A stretch of 64,000 nt of DNA from Micromonosporaceae bacterium (GCA_020027875.1 JAHRHA010000009.1:1-64000); one strand, 5' to 3'. Counted from the stretch's first letter, positions 1 through 7,492 are shown. Notes: generated from the sequence alone by a model not told the origin. A program made the numbers and translations.

Positions 1-25
1 GCAGGTAGGTAACCTGGGCAATCGC

Positions 26-98
26 GCCCTCGTAGCTCAGGGGATAGAGCAACGGTTTCCTAAACCGTGTGTCGCAGGTTCGAATCCTGCCGGGGGCA
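26..98 (+). tRNA. tRNA-Arg (anticodon CCT)
   Basis: A 73-nt cloverleaf can be folded. The acceptor arm GCCCTCG pairs with CGGGGGC. The anticodon stem ACGGT/ACCGT encloses the loop TTCCTAA, giving anticodon CCT, which reads AGG (Arg). The T-arm is GCAGG-TTCGAAT-CCTGC. The CCA end is not encoded. The 3' half from the anticodon loop onward is duplicated at 4003-4043 and 19262-19302, so this gene is the integration target for the island to its right. Confidence 0.93.
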
Positions 99-99
99 C
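57..99 (+). other. att-type core: tRNA-Arg 3' half (left copy)
   Basis: The segment from the anticodon loop to the 3' end of tRNA-Arg recurs at 4003-4043 (one mismatch) and, with small gaps, at 19262-19302. Tyrosine integrases typically recombine in the anticodon loop and regenerate the tRNA, leaving such 3' duplicates at the far end of the element. This is therefore the attL side. The crossover position is inferred from the start of identity. Confidence 0.8.
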
Positions 100-300
100 T
101 TACATGATCAGCCGAAACGGCGCATGACCAGGCAATACCAACGCCCGTCGATCCGCAGGCAAAGGCAACCAGATGCCACCGCAGGCCCCTGAATGTCGCC
201 AGTCGCGGACTATTCACGGATGGATCTTGGATTCTTGAGCTGGGGCCGGACCCGGCTAGCCGCTCAAGATCCGGGCCGACGTGCTCGATCTTGTCTCGCG
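99..300. other. Junction region with AAGATC inverted repeat
   Basis: No gene is visible here. CAAGATC (265-271) and GATCTTG (287-293) form an inverted repeat. The stretch around 205-235 (cggactattcacgga followed by ggatcttg) resembles the right-end blocks at 3903, 8020 and 19162. Given its place beside the tRNA and an integrase tail, it may hold integrase arm sites or a terminator. Confidence 0.45.
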
Positions 301-735
301 TCATAGCTGGCCGCCCAACGCTGCCTCGATCCGGGCGTTCACGGTGGTCTCCTGGCCGTCGATGCATTTCGCATACACCTTGAGCAGTACGTCAACCGAG
401 TGTCCGGCCCGCTCAGCGACGTCCGGAGCCTGCACGCCAGCGTTCAGCCACAGCGACACCGCCGCGTGCCGCAGGTCGTACGGGCGGCCGGCAAGCGGCG
501 AAGAGACCTGGGCAGGTGTCAGCGCGAACTCTCGGGCCAACTCCCAGACCCGCGAGTACGAGGAGGCGTTGACCACGTTACCGCGACCGCTTTGAAAGAG
601 CCGGCCGTCCGGACCCGACCCGTATCGATCAAGATGTGCACGGAGGATCGCCACAAGCGCGGGTGGAATCGGCACCACTCGCGGCTCATCCTCACCGCGA
701 TGCTTGAGGCAAGCCCAGCAGACCACCGGCCGGGG
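301..735 (-). pseudogene. Tyrosine integrase, C-terminal fragment
   Basis: The reading frame encodes the end of a tyrosine recombinase catalytic domain. It has a PYDLRHAAVSLWLNAG segment (the R-H box), then AERAGHS (second H) and a likely nucleophile Tyr in VLLKVYAK. The N-terminal DNA-binding half and the first catalytic Arg are absent. Upstream of about 735 the frame (open to 870) no longer looks like an integrase. It reads toward the tRNA-Arg gene, as expected for the integrase of a tRNA-targeted element. It is a truncated remnant and cannot be functional alone. Confidence 0.75.
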
Positions 736-898
736 CGCCAGCGTTGTTGCAAAACGTCCCGCTCGCCGCGTCATGGCGCCCCGACCGGCGGCCCGCTCCC
801 TGACGGTCGGGCTTACGGCAGACGGGATGGCGCTCAGCCAGCAGACTGAGGATGCGAACCAGTCAGTCATGGCTCACCCGCCGCAAAGGGACATAGCG

Positions 899-2260
899 CT
901 AGTTAGAACCTATCGACCTGATTGCGTCAGCCAGATCAGGCACCGACCGGAAAACGAATCTCTTACCCATTTTCTCCCGTGCTAGCAATCCCCGACCCTC
1001 GAGCGCATACAGGTCTTGGCGAGCCGTTTCGTTCGAAATTCTGTGAGACACGCCATGCGTTCGAAGCGTATAGACGTTGTCAGGATTACGCAGAGCGTCA
1101 TTCAGCAACGAAAGTTGCCGGTGGTTCAACTCGGCGGCCCCCTGAACTAGGAGTCCACGGACCTCGCGAATCTCCGCAATCTTCCGGCTCAGGTACTTAT
1201 TCAAATCATCTATCGCTCGATGTAATACACGAAGATTGTAACTTAGGAAATAGGTTAGGTCATTGTCGTCAGATTGCGTGTATAAATAGGCACGGGCATA
1301 CTGTCCCGGAGCCTTCTTAAGGATTCGGGAGACACTGACAAACTCCGTCATCCAGTATCCTTGCTTCAACATCGACCAATAGAATAGAGCACGCGCCGTT
1401 CGACCGTTACCGTCTTCGAAGGGGTGCTCATAGCCAATCATGAAATGCAGTATTACAGCACGTAGAACTGCAGGAAGGTACGATTGGTCCAGCTTGCCAT
1501 TGGCGAAGTCGCAAACCCGTTGCATTCGCTGGACGAGTTCGTCTGCCGTCGGCGGCGCATACAGGAGGTTGTTCTCGCTGTCGTAAACGCCGACTCGTTC
1601 CTCGGATGGATCCTGGAATCTGCCCGCAGCATCAGGATTGTCTAACGTGCCCTCGGTGACTATTCGATGGATCTCGTAGATCAGGTCCAATGTAAGGTCA
1701 GCGTCTCGCAGCTCCCCTATGCGCTCCATCGCCCGATAACCGTTGAGGATCATCCGCTCGCTTCGGTCGCGGGGTTTCCGCCCGCTCCTAATCATGTCCT
1801 TGGCGACCTTACGAGTTGTGGAGGCCCCTTCGAGTTGACTGGATGTCACGGCTTCCTCAATTAAGGAACTCACAAGGTATCGGTCGCGAGTCGCAGGATT
1901 CGTGATTTCTTCCTTGACTCCGATACGGCCACTTAGGTTCGTGCTGACGAATTCGATCTCCCGTAGTACCTCGTCCGGCAATGCGTACTGAAACGGAAGT
2001 CCGTACTGGTCCGTCAGTGCGAGGCGTCGCAGCATACCCTGCCGGGCCATCTTAATTACGGCCCACCATTCGGTAGGTTTCAGTCCCTCGGGAGTAGCTC
2101 GATATCGGACATCGTCCCAAGGTAGGTATTTCTGCTGACTGACGGTGTCTGCGTACTTGGCGAAGAGGCCAGTAAAGCGTTGGGGATCGCCGGCTATTAT
2201 CTCACTCGCCAAGTCTTGGAACGGGGGAGGTGGCATCGGCTTCTTCACGGAGGGCTCCAT
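899..2260 (-). CDS. Fic family protein (class II, N-terminal inhibitory motif)
   Basis: A 453-residue protein with the full Fic signature HPFEDGNGRTAR at residues 279-290, including catalytic His279. Fic enzymes usually transfer AMP (or another nucleotide part) to target hydroxyls. A helix with S-SQL-EG at residues 140-145 matches the (S/T)xxxE(G/N) inhibitory motif, so the protein should be self-inhibited through its own N-terminus. The C-terminus (about 385-450) reads as a winged helix (ETARQDLYALEGRGLL). The start is the ATG before MEPSVKK. The gene is visibly richer in A/T than its neighbours and lies in the tRNA-Arg island, which suggests transfer. The target is unknown; a toxin-like or regulatory role is inferred. 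Confidence 0.9.
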   Translation of the reverse strand: MEPSVKKPMPPPPFQDLASEIIAGDPQRFTGLFAKYADTVSQQKYLPWDDVRYRATPEGLKPTEWWAVIKMARQGMLRRLALTDQYGLPFQYALPDEVLREIEFVSTNLSGRIGVKEEITNPATRDRYLVSSLIEEAVTSSQLEGASTTRKVAKDMIRSGRKPRDRSERMILNGYRAMERIGELRDADLTLDLIYEIHRIVTEGTLDNPDAAGRFQDPSEERVGVYDSENNLLYAPPTADELVQRMQRVCDFANGKLDQSYLPAVLRAVILHFMIGYEHPFEDGNGRTARALFYWSMLKQGYWMTEFVSVSRILKKAPGQYARAYLYTQSDDNDLTYFLSYNLRVLHRAIDDLNKYLSRKIAEIREVRGLLVQGAAELNHRQLSLLNDALRNPDNVYTLRTHGVSHRISNETARQDLYALEGRGLLAREKMGKRFVFRSVPDLADAIRSIGSN

Positions 2261-2345
2261 CTATGGCAAGTCGTCTGCTGCCGCTACGTTCGGCCATCGG
2301 GTTCTGGAGGCATGCCGGTGGGGCGGTTGCCTCAAGCTGATCTCT

Positions 2346-2370
2346 AGTTGCGTCAGAACTAGACGCAACT
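2346..2370. promoter_or_regulatory. Inverted repeat upstream of fic
   Basis: AGTTGCGTC (2346-2354) and GACGCAACT (2362-2370) form a perfect 9-bp inverted repeat around a 7-nt centre, about 90 bp upstream of the fic start. There is no T-run, so an operator is more likely than a terminator. The winged helix at the Fic C-terminus could be the binder (speculation). Confidence 0.5.
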
Positions 2371-2428
2371 GTACCATCGACGCCCGGGCGCGGGTCGACT
2401 CGCAGCGGCCTGCGATCTTCAAATCTTT

Positions 2429-2451
2429 GTCTAGCTTCCTCCAGGCTAGAC
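2429..2451. promoter_or_regulatory. Second inverted repeat upstream of fic
   Basis: GTCTAGC (2429-2435) and GCTAGAC (2445-2451) form a 7-bp inverted repeat with a 9-nt centre. It shares CTAG with the flanks of the repeat at 2346-2370. No convincing gene is seen between 2261 and 2577; the open frame there has no recognisable features. Confidence 0.4.
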
Positions 2452-2577
2452 GGAAGTAGTGAAGCGCAGCTGTTGAAGCGCCTTGTCGATCTTCAGGCAT
2501 GGTGCAAGCTGCTCCAAATCTAGAAGATCCCAATTGGGCAGGCCGGCGACCAGCAGCCCCTACCGCCATATCGCCGC

Positions 2578-2970
2578 TCATGCGTCCCTCCCGTGCTGCT
2601 CAGCAAGCTGCGCCGTATCGACGTCGAAGGCGAGGCCCATCCAGCCACGCGGAACCTCCAGACCCTCGGCGATCCGGAGCAGCAGGTCATAGCTGACAAC
2701 TTGGCGGCGACCTGCGATGATCTCCGACACCTCAGACCGCGACTGACAAGTCCGGGCGGCGATAGCGCGCTGCGAGACGCCGTACCGCTGTAGCAGCCGA
2801 AACACACCTGCGACGTCGCGGTTGGCCAGAAGCTGACGCATGTCGACCCTTTCCCACACGCTCGGGTTGATCTCATCACGTGACCGCACCTTCGTAGTCC
2901 TGGGATTCGCCGGGAGCCAGAAGGAGTAGCCACCTGATGACGGTCTTTCTGTGTTCGGTACGTTCTGCAC
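2578..2970 (-). CDS. XRE-type HTH regulator (module 1, intact)
   Basis: About 130 residues. The centre (RYGVSQRAIAARTCQSRSEVSEIIAGRRQVVSYDLL split by the HTH turn) is a Cro/CI-type helix-turn-helix, followed by LRIAEGLEVPRGWMGLAFD, a motif common in actinobacterial XRE regulators. I prefer the GTG at 2970 because GGAGG lies 8 nt upstream on this strand. A longer TTG start at 2994 lacks a ribosome site. That GGAGG sits inside a conserved hairpin, so translation may be structure-controlled. Two decayed homologues occur at 5650-6077 and 17669-18232. It is divergent from the receiver-like gene at 3189 and probably controls it (inference). Confidence 0.8.
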   Translation of the reverse strand: MQNVPNTERPSSGGYSFWLPANPRTTKVRSRDEINPSVWERVDMRQLLANRDVAGVFRLLQRYGVSQRAIAARTCQSRSEVSEIIAGRRQVVSYDLLLRIAEGLEVPRGWMGLAFDVDTAQLAEQHGRDA

Positions 2971-2973
2971 GGG

Positions 2974-3033
2974 CGGAGCCTCCAACTCCGTCAAGGCTCG
3001 GGGAGAACGGTGCTGCTAACACCGCCCCGAGCC
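2974..3033. promoter_or_regulatory. Double hairpin at 5' end of XRE gene, module 1
   Basis: Hairpin 1 is CGGAG (2974-2978) with CTCCG (2986-2990). On the minus strand its loop carries the GGAGG ribosome site of the XRE gene. Hairpin 2 has a 9-bp outer stem, GGCTCGGGG (2995-3003) with CCCCGAGCC (3025-3033). It also has an inner stem, CGGTG (3008-3012) with CACCG (3020-3024). Related structures occur at 6081-6135 and 18236-18295. In the third copy one outer pair changes T-A to C-G, keeping the pairing. Confidence 0.7.
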
Positions 3034-3188
3034 GCCTACAAGCCTGGCGATTCGTGCGCGTGCCCGTGGCTGGGCGGCGATCGAGCCGCAACGAGTGGGT
3101 CGCTCGATGGATGCAATCGCGTGATTTCTTGCCGCTCAGCATCGCGGTACGCTTCCGTTCCCTCGACGACTACTGGGAGCCGGAGGCC

Positions 3189-3896
3189 ATGCCCGACAAC
3201 CTCACTGTGGAGCTCATTCGCGCAGCTCCCGCAGCGCTGTGGGTACTGTTCGCCCTGTTCGCGTATCTCACGCTGCGTCCCGCCATCCGCCGCAAGCTCG
3301 ACAACCTCGCCACGGTACGGACGCATGGCGTCGAAATGAACTTCGCGGCCGCGCTTCTCGAAGCAGCGACAACTGAGGATCAAGGTGTCGACAACACGCC
3401 CGGCGAAACGCAGGCCCCGGCGATCGAGCCCGAACCAACGGACCGCGAACGACGAGGCGGCGTGACCAGACTCGAGCATGCAGCCGAATACCTCCTCGGC
3501 CGTCGAATTCTCTGGGTCGATGACAAACCGGGCCGCAACGCGTCTCTCGCCGTCCTGTTCCGACGGACAGGAATGTCGGTTGAGCAGGCAACGTCGACCG
3601 ACGAAGCGGTTGCCAACCTCAAGAGGGGCAAGTATGACCTTGTAATCACAGATGGTTACCGCGCTGAGGAAGGTCCGACGACTCGAGCAGACAAGAAACT
3701 TATCGAGGCGATCGGCCGCGGACCGCAGCGGATCCCAGTCGTCCTCTTCACAAACCGGCAAACCATCCAGGAGGGCACATCCGCTGAGCTCGCTGCATTC
3801 ACGACCGACGGCGACAACCTCGTTCAAGAGGTCATCGACATCATGGAGCGACTCTGGTTCGGGATTTCGCCTCGGAGGCCTCGCAGGCGAACATAG
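3189..3896 (+). CDS. Membrane-anchored receiver-like protein (module 1 cargo)
   Basis: 235 residues from the ATG at 3189, which is preceded by GGGAGCCGGAGG. Residues 8-28 form one hydrophobic segment (AAPAALWVLFALFAYLTL), then a basic stop-transfer and an acidic, proline-rich linker. The C-terminal half has a CheY-like layout: ILWVDDKPG (acid pair), YDLVITDG (possible phospho-acceptor Asp) and VVLFTN (the Thr position). The usual late Lys is not apparent, so it may be a pseudo-receiver. No DNA-binding or enzymatic output domain follows. It is the cargo between the XRE gene and the right-end block. A signalling or sensor role at the membrane is inferred; the function is unknown. Confidence 0.6.
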   Translation: MPDNLTVELIRAAPAALWVLFALFAYLTLRPAIRRKLDNLATVRTHGVEMNFAAALLEAATTEDQGVDNTPGETQAPAIEPEPTDRERRGGVTRLEHAAEYLLGRRILWVDDKPGRNASLAVLFRRTGMSVEQATSTDEAVANLKRGKYDLVITDGYRAEEGPTTRADKKLIEAIGRGPQRIPVVLFTNRQTIQEGTSAELAAFTTDGDNLVQEVIDIMERLWFGISPRRPRRRT

Positions 3897-3902
3897 GTCC
3901 TT

Positions 3903-4002
3903 CAAGATCCGGACTATTTGCGGAATGACCTTGGTGAATCGGATCTTGATGAAAGGCATAATGGCAGGTAGACGGCACAATGACCGTCCAAATAGGAGCG
4001 CC
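3903..4002 (+). repeat. Right-end block, copy 1
   Basis: A block of about 100 bp also present at 8020-8113 and 19162-19261. It opens with CAAGATCCG (3903-3911), which pairs with CGGATCTTG (3940-3948). It continues with conserved stretches such as ggaatgaccttggt and gcacaatgaccgtcc, then runs directly into the tRNA-Arg 3' duplicate. It starts 6 bp after the cargo stop codon. It may combine a terminator-like hairpin with integrase arm sites. Confidence 0.75.
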
Positions 4003-4043
4003 TTCCTAAACCGTGTGTCGCAGGTTCGATTCCTGCCGGGGGC
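4003..4043 (+). repeat. Partial tRNA-Arg 3' duplicate (att core, middle copy)
   Basis: 41 bp matching positions 57-97 of the intact tRNA-Arg with one mismatch in the T-loop (A to T). It starts in the anticodon loop and ends at the acceptor 3' strand. The 5' half of a tRNA is absent, so it is not a tRNA gene. It marks the right end of one element (99-4002) and the left border of the next. Confidence 0.85.
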
Positions 4044-4449
4044 CGGGGTGGATGTACGCACCGTCGCCGGGCGGTTGGGCCACAGCGGCGGAGGCTCTAC
4101 GACGCTGCGGGTCTACAGCGCGTGGGTGTCCGAAGTGGATCAGAGAGCGGCGGGATCGCTGGCTGCCAGGATGCCTGAACTTCCGGCCGGACTTCGTGTG
4201 TCCGACTTGCTGACCCCGACGAACGTTGTGCCCGAGGAGGACGCAAGCCCCTACCAAAGGATCGCCTTGGATCTCCGCGCAGCCATCCGCTGCGGAGCAA
4301 TACCGCCCGGCGACCAACTCCCACCAGTCGCCGAGATCGCCGCTCGCTACGAGGTTGCGCTCAGCACGGCACACAGGGCGCTCGCCGTGCTGAGCACTGC
4401 CGGCCTGGTGGAGGTGAGCAGGGGGCGCCGTGCCGTGGTCGTTCGCTGA
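4044..4449 (+). pseudogene. Integrase tail fused to a GntR-type winged helix (fragment)
   Basis: Directly after the att core, an open frame encodes VDVRTVAGRLGHSGGG...TTLRVYSAW. This is the last catalytic box (GH) and the nucleophile Tyr of a tyrosine integrase. A linker and a GntR-like winged helix follow (YQRIALDLRAAIRCGAIPPGD, LPPVAEIAARYEVALSTAHRAL). Integrase-GntR fusions occur in actinobacterial integrative elements. Everything upstream of the final catalytic segment is missing, and no start codon fits. The integrase sequence begins exactly at the att border, which suggests a recombination or deletion joint. Confidence 0.7.
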
Positions 4450-4791
4450 TATAGGCCGTCGTCGACACCGTCGTTAGCGACAACCTCAATGCCGCGCTCG
4501 CTGTGGTCTGCAACGCCCGCTTAGGGCGAGCCCGCTGACTGCGTCGAACACATCTCTTGGCATGACGTTGTGGGCGGCGAATGCACCCGGCGTGTGCCGG
4601 CGTGGCGGACCGCCAACCCCGCAGGTCGTGCCGGGCGCCGACGGCCTTCCCATGCCGGCACAACGCGGAGCCGCAGTGGCCATGAGACCGGTCTCGCTGC
4701 CGGCTTCCAGCCGGGCCGCGACCACGCCGATGTGCAGGCGTGGTCGGCCCGTCAACCAGGACTTCCCGCGCTGGGGCGCCCGGCACCCGGC
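4450..4791. other. Decayed region without a supported gene
   Basis: Open frames exist on both strands, but none shows convincing protein character. On the minus strand 4486-4755 reads LEAGSETGLMATAAPRCAGMGRP. It could be a ruined toxin partner of the ribbon-helix-helix remnant upstream, but I cannot support this. Confidence 0.3.
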
Positions 4792-5051
4792 TCAGCTACC
4801 CGGCATCAGGGCGCCACGACGGACGGCACCCTGCCGCGGCGACCACGGCACCACTACGGCGAGCAGGGCGCGCAGACGGAGGGCCTCAGCCGGGTCGATC
4901 TCTTGGCGAAGTCCCTCCATCGTGTCGGCGAACAGCCGGTGCTCGGCCGCGCGGGCCAGCCACGCTGATACCGACAGCCGACAACTCGCCGCAGCGGACT
5001 CGATCTGCTGGGCAAGCTGGCGGGCAAGAAGATCGTGATGCGCGCCGTCAT
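4792..5051 (-). pseudogene. Ribbon-helix-helix antitoxin, frameshifted
   Basis: The frame beginning with ATG at 5051 reads MTARITIFLP, a typical RHH beta strand. The next frame continues LAQQIESAAA and SVSAWLARAAEHRL, the two helices of the family. Joining them needs a one-base shift near 5015. The tail is atypical. It resembles antitoxins paired with PIN-type toxins, but no intact toxin follows. Its position between an att core and an HNH remnant fits island decay. Confidence 0.5.
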
Positions 5052-5122
5052 GCCAAATCCTCTCGGCCCGGCGCTGTGAGGAAGGAATGGTCGCCGCTTG
5101 ACCGAGAATTGCTCGGGTCGCC

Positions 5123-5653
5123 CTAGGGACCGGCGCCGACCAATGCCGGGTCCAGGAAGACGTTGCGGTGGTGCCAGGAGAGGTATTCGACCTTCGGATG
5201 CGGCGCTCCGGTCGGTAGCAGCAGCCGTTCGGCAAGGGGAGGCCTGCCGAAGGCGGCGCGAGCGGCTGGGTCGGAGCGGGTCGCGTGATCCAAGGACGGT
5301 AGGACATGAATCCGCAGGCCGCCATTGACGGTGAGCAGGCCGACGTCGAAGGCGACATCATGGGTCGGGCAAGCGGTCAGACCGTTGCGGGCGTCGAGGC
5401 GCTCGGCCGTCGAGCTGACCCGCCATGGCTTGATGTGGCTGGCGACCAGCATGCGTTGCGCCCGGGTGCCCCTTGCGTGCACGGCAAGTCCGCAGAACAC
5501 GCATTGGTGCTGGTGGTTTCGCAAGACCTCGCTAGCGAACCGGTGCTGGCCAACCCGTGCCACCGTGTTGGCTGGTCTGCTCGAGGAGTTGCGCCACGCG
5601 ACGTACGCTCGCCACGCCGCCGAGCGGCCGGTATCGAGAGCCGGCGGCCTCAC
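5123..5653 (-). pseudogene. HNH endonuclease, C-terminal domain fragment
   Basis: The frame encodes QHRFASEVLRNHQHQCVFCGL, then LVASHIKPW, DARNGLTACPTHDVAFD and LSWHHRNVFL. This is the HNH domain of the predicted restriction-endonuclease type (CxxC zinc pair, SHIKPW, N and H in NGLTACPTHDVAFD). Only the C-terminal third of a normal protein is present; upstream lies the unrelated XRE remnant. It probably formed part of a restriction-like defence gene that was truncated when the modules were joined. Confidence 0.65.
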
Positions 5654-6077
5654 GTGACGTTCGTGCTCGATGAGGCTAACAACACGGCATCATCAAGTCG
5701 CGCAGCCAGCTGCGCCGTATCGAGATCGAACGCGAGGCCCATCCAGCCACGCGGGACGTCCTGCCCTTCCGCGATGCGGAGCAGCAGGTCGTAGCTGCCA
5801 ACTTGGCGACGACCAGCGATGATCTCCGACACCTCGGTCTGCGACTGACCGGTGCGGGCGGCGATAGCGCGCTAGGAAAGGCCGTGCCGCTGGAGCGGCC
5901 GGAACACGCCGGCGACGTCGCGGTCAGCCAGGAGCCGCCGCGTGTCGGGCCGCTTCCATACATCAGGGTTGATCTCCTCACGTGGACGACCCGACCCTTC
6001 CTCGGCGTGGCATTCGCCGGTAACCAGAAGGAGTGCCCGGTCGATTGGACACGGGGAGTATTCGGTACGTTCTGCAC
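5650..6077 (-). pseudogene. XRE-type regulator, module 2 (frameshift and stop)
   Basis: This is homologous to the regulator at 2578-2970. The N-terminus (VQNVPNTPR, SFWLPAN) and the middle (REEINPDVWKRPDTRRLLADRDVAGVFR) lie in different frames, so one frameshift occurred near 6015. Within the HTH the intact copy reads SQRAIAAR, but this copy reads S-stop-RAIAAR, a CAG to TAG change near 5873. The remainder (SEIIAGRRQVGSYDLLLRIAEG) is well preserved. This is recent inactivation. Confidence 0.8.
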
Positions 6078-6080
6078 GGG

Positions 6081-6135
6081 CGGAGCCTCCAACTCCGTCA
6101 AGGCTTGAACGGTGTTTACGGCACCGCCCCGAGCC
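6081..6135. promoter_or_regulatory. Double hairpin at 5' end of XRE copy, module 2
   Basis: Hairpin 1 is CGGAG (6081-6085) with CTCCG (6093-6097), identical to module 1. Hairpin 2 keeps the inner pair CGGTG (6110-6114) with CACCG (6122-6126). Its outer arm is shortened (GGCTTG at 6102-6107 against CGAGCC at 6130-6135) but can still pair using G-T. The loop sequence differs from the other copies. Confidence 0.6.
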
Positions 6136-6271
6136 GCCTACAAAGATCAGGGAATTCAATCTCGGGCCAACGTGATGTCGACCGGCTCAGCTACACAAAG
6201 GCGCAGGTCACGGCGGCTCGGGACCTCGGCACCGGCCGCCAACGCCAGCCCCCTCCAACAACCCACTGGCA

Positions 6272-6302
6272 ACTCCCGAAAAAATGCGCAATACTCGGGA
6301 GT
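6272..6302. promoter_or_regulatory. Inverted-repeat operator upstream of HTH antitoxin, module 2
   Basis: ACTCCCGA (6272-6279) and TCGGGAGT (6295-6302) are separated by 15 nt that contain GCGCAATAC. The cognate position in module 3 (18409-18435) has different arms, TTCCAA and TTGGAA, the same 15-nt spacing and a similar centre (GGGCAATAA). Symmetry kept while sequence changes suggests an autoregulatory operator or RNA hairpin. The centre may also hold a -10 box. Confidence 0.65.
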
Positions 6303-6327
6303 GATGAGGCCGGAAGGGGTGAGCGCC

Positions 6328-6795
6328 ATGACTCTCGCCGTCGAGGAACAACGCATTCGCAGCCTGCTCGAGCGCGTCGAAGAGGTCGAGGATGTGGCCA
6401 ACAGCCTTCCAAAAGGCGACGAGCGACGCACGCGCCTGCTCAACGTCACCAACGCGACGCTCGCCGAAGAAGCGACCATCCGGCCAACGATCGCCGCCAA
6501 GCTGCTCGGACTGGACGAGAAGACCGTCCGGGCATGGGCTGAACAAGGCGTCCTCACGATCGCCCAGCGGAGGCCACGACTGCTGCTCGACCTCATGAGC
6601 GTGCACGACATGAGTCACCGCATCCAGCAACTGCGCGAGGCCGGCAAGCACCAAGGCCTGCTGGACGAGATCTGGCGCCAGCTCAACGACCAGGCGCTCG
6701 TCGAGAGCGATGACTTCCAAGAGAGCCTCGCGCAAGTGCAACGAGGTGAGGTAGTCCTGCGTCCCCTGCCTAGATCGAAGGCGGTCGACCGTTAA
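6328..6795 (+). CDS. HTH antitoxin-like protein (module 2)
   Basis: 155 residues from the ATG at 6328, after AAGGGGTGAG. An upstream ATG at 6304 is less likely because the module 3 homologue is conserved only from this point and has the same length. The middle (ATIRPTIAAKLLGLDEKTVRAWAEQGVLTI) is a MerR/excisionase-like helix-turn-helix. The C-terminal half (LLDEIWRQLNDQALVESDDFQESLAQ) is helical and may bind the toxin. A RelE-like toxin gene follows after 9 bp. The pair layout and the operator-like repeat upstream support an antitoxin role (inference). Confidence 0.7.
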   Translation: MTLAVEEQRIRSLLERVEEVEDVANSLPKGDERRTRLLNVTNATLAEEATIRPTIAAKLLGLDEKTVRAWAEQGVLTIAQRRPRLLLDLMSVHDMSHRIQQLREAGKHQGLLDEIWRQLNDQALVESDDFQESLAQVQRGEVVLRPLPRSKAVDR

Positions 6796-6804
6796 CATCG
6801 ACGG

Positions 6805-7249
6805 GTGCAAACAGAGGCACTCGTCGCTGCGAGAGCCAAGCAACAGATCGCGGCTCTGTCAGGCAAAGCAAGAAAGCAGTTCGACGCGTTCCTCAACGAC
6901 CTGGCCAATCGTGGCTGCGCCTCGCTCACCTATCGCCTGAGCGGACAGCGCCCCCTCAACCGCATCTGCGTCAAGCACCTTCGCGCAGAGCTGCGCGTGG
7001 TCGTCATGTTCGAGTCCACAGAGAGAGCCTTGATCATACTTGTTGGGGTACACAGTCGGGACACGACCGTGGACGTTTTACAGCGAGCTGTACCGCGTGC
7101 TTGGCATCCAGCCCGAGGACGACGCTGGGCGGACCAAGCCTCCATGCTGCGACGAGATCAGGAGACTGCCGCCGGTACTCGGCGACCTTGCCAACGATGT
7201 GCTGGTCGAGGCGTCCGCACTCCGCCGAACACGACGACGAGGACCATGA
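6805..7249 (+). pseudogene. RelE/ParE-like toxin, frameshifted (module 2)
   Basis: It starts with GTG at 6805. The N-terminal part (ARAKQQIAALSGKARKQFDAFLNDLANRGC, then LTYRLSG, ICVKHLRAELRVVVMFE) has the RelE/ParE pattern. After HSRDTTVDV the correct continuation (YSELYRVLGIQPEDDAGRTKPPCCDE) is in the next frame. A T-run at 7076-7079 appears to carry one extra T. The toxin is therefore broken unless the base is a sequencing error or slippage occurs. A shorter, internally deleted homologue lies at 18943. Confidence 0.7.
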
Positions 7250-7306
7250 GGTGCACTGGCGCTGTTCCTCGATGAGCGACATGCGGTCGATAGGGAGGAC
7301 TGATCG

Positions 7307-7492
7307 ATGAGCGACCACAGTAGTTGGGCCGACCTTCGCGACCGACGTATGGCTGAGCCAGGAGCGCTCGAGGAGTACAAGAATGCCCGCCGGGCATTTG
7401 AACTCGGCCACGATGCCCACGAGCACCGCGAACGGTATGGCTGGAGCGAGAATTGGAACCATGGCGCTGACGATTACCGTAACCGACGCTAA
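7307..7492 (+). pseudogene. HigA-like antitoxin, N-terminal fragment
   Basis: The frame encodes MSDHSSWADLRDRRMAEPG and ALEEYKNARRAFELG. This is the typical start of actinobacterial HigA-type XRE antitoxins, whose HTH would follow RERYGWSE. The HTH is missing: after WSENWNHG the frame runs into the Phd gene region and stops. The small region before it (7250-7306) may be the tail of the lost HigB toxin. Only about 45 residues remain of an expected 100. Confidence 0.55.

Noticed and set aside
2261-2577. 106-residue minus-strand frame between fic and the XRE gene
   Set aside because: It has no family features or ribosome site and covers two palindromes; more likely a leader region.
4003-4043. 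Second tRNA-Arg gene
   Set aside because: Only the 3' half is present; there is no D-arm or 5' acceptor strand.
3036-4061. Long minus-strand frame opposite the receiver-like gene
   Set aside because: It is antisense to a gene with clear protein features and spans the att core; typical high-GC shadow. The same holds for 7034-8095 and 18253-19377.
4486-4755. Possible PIN-type toxin downstream of the RHH remnant
   Set aside because: No acidic catalytic residues or clear start can be shown; the similarity is only suggestive.
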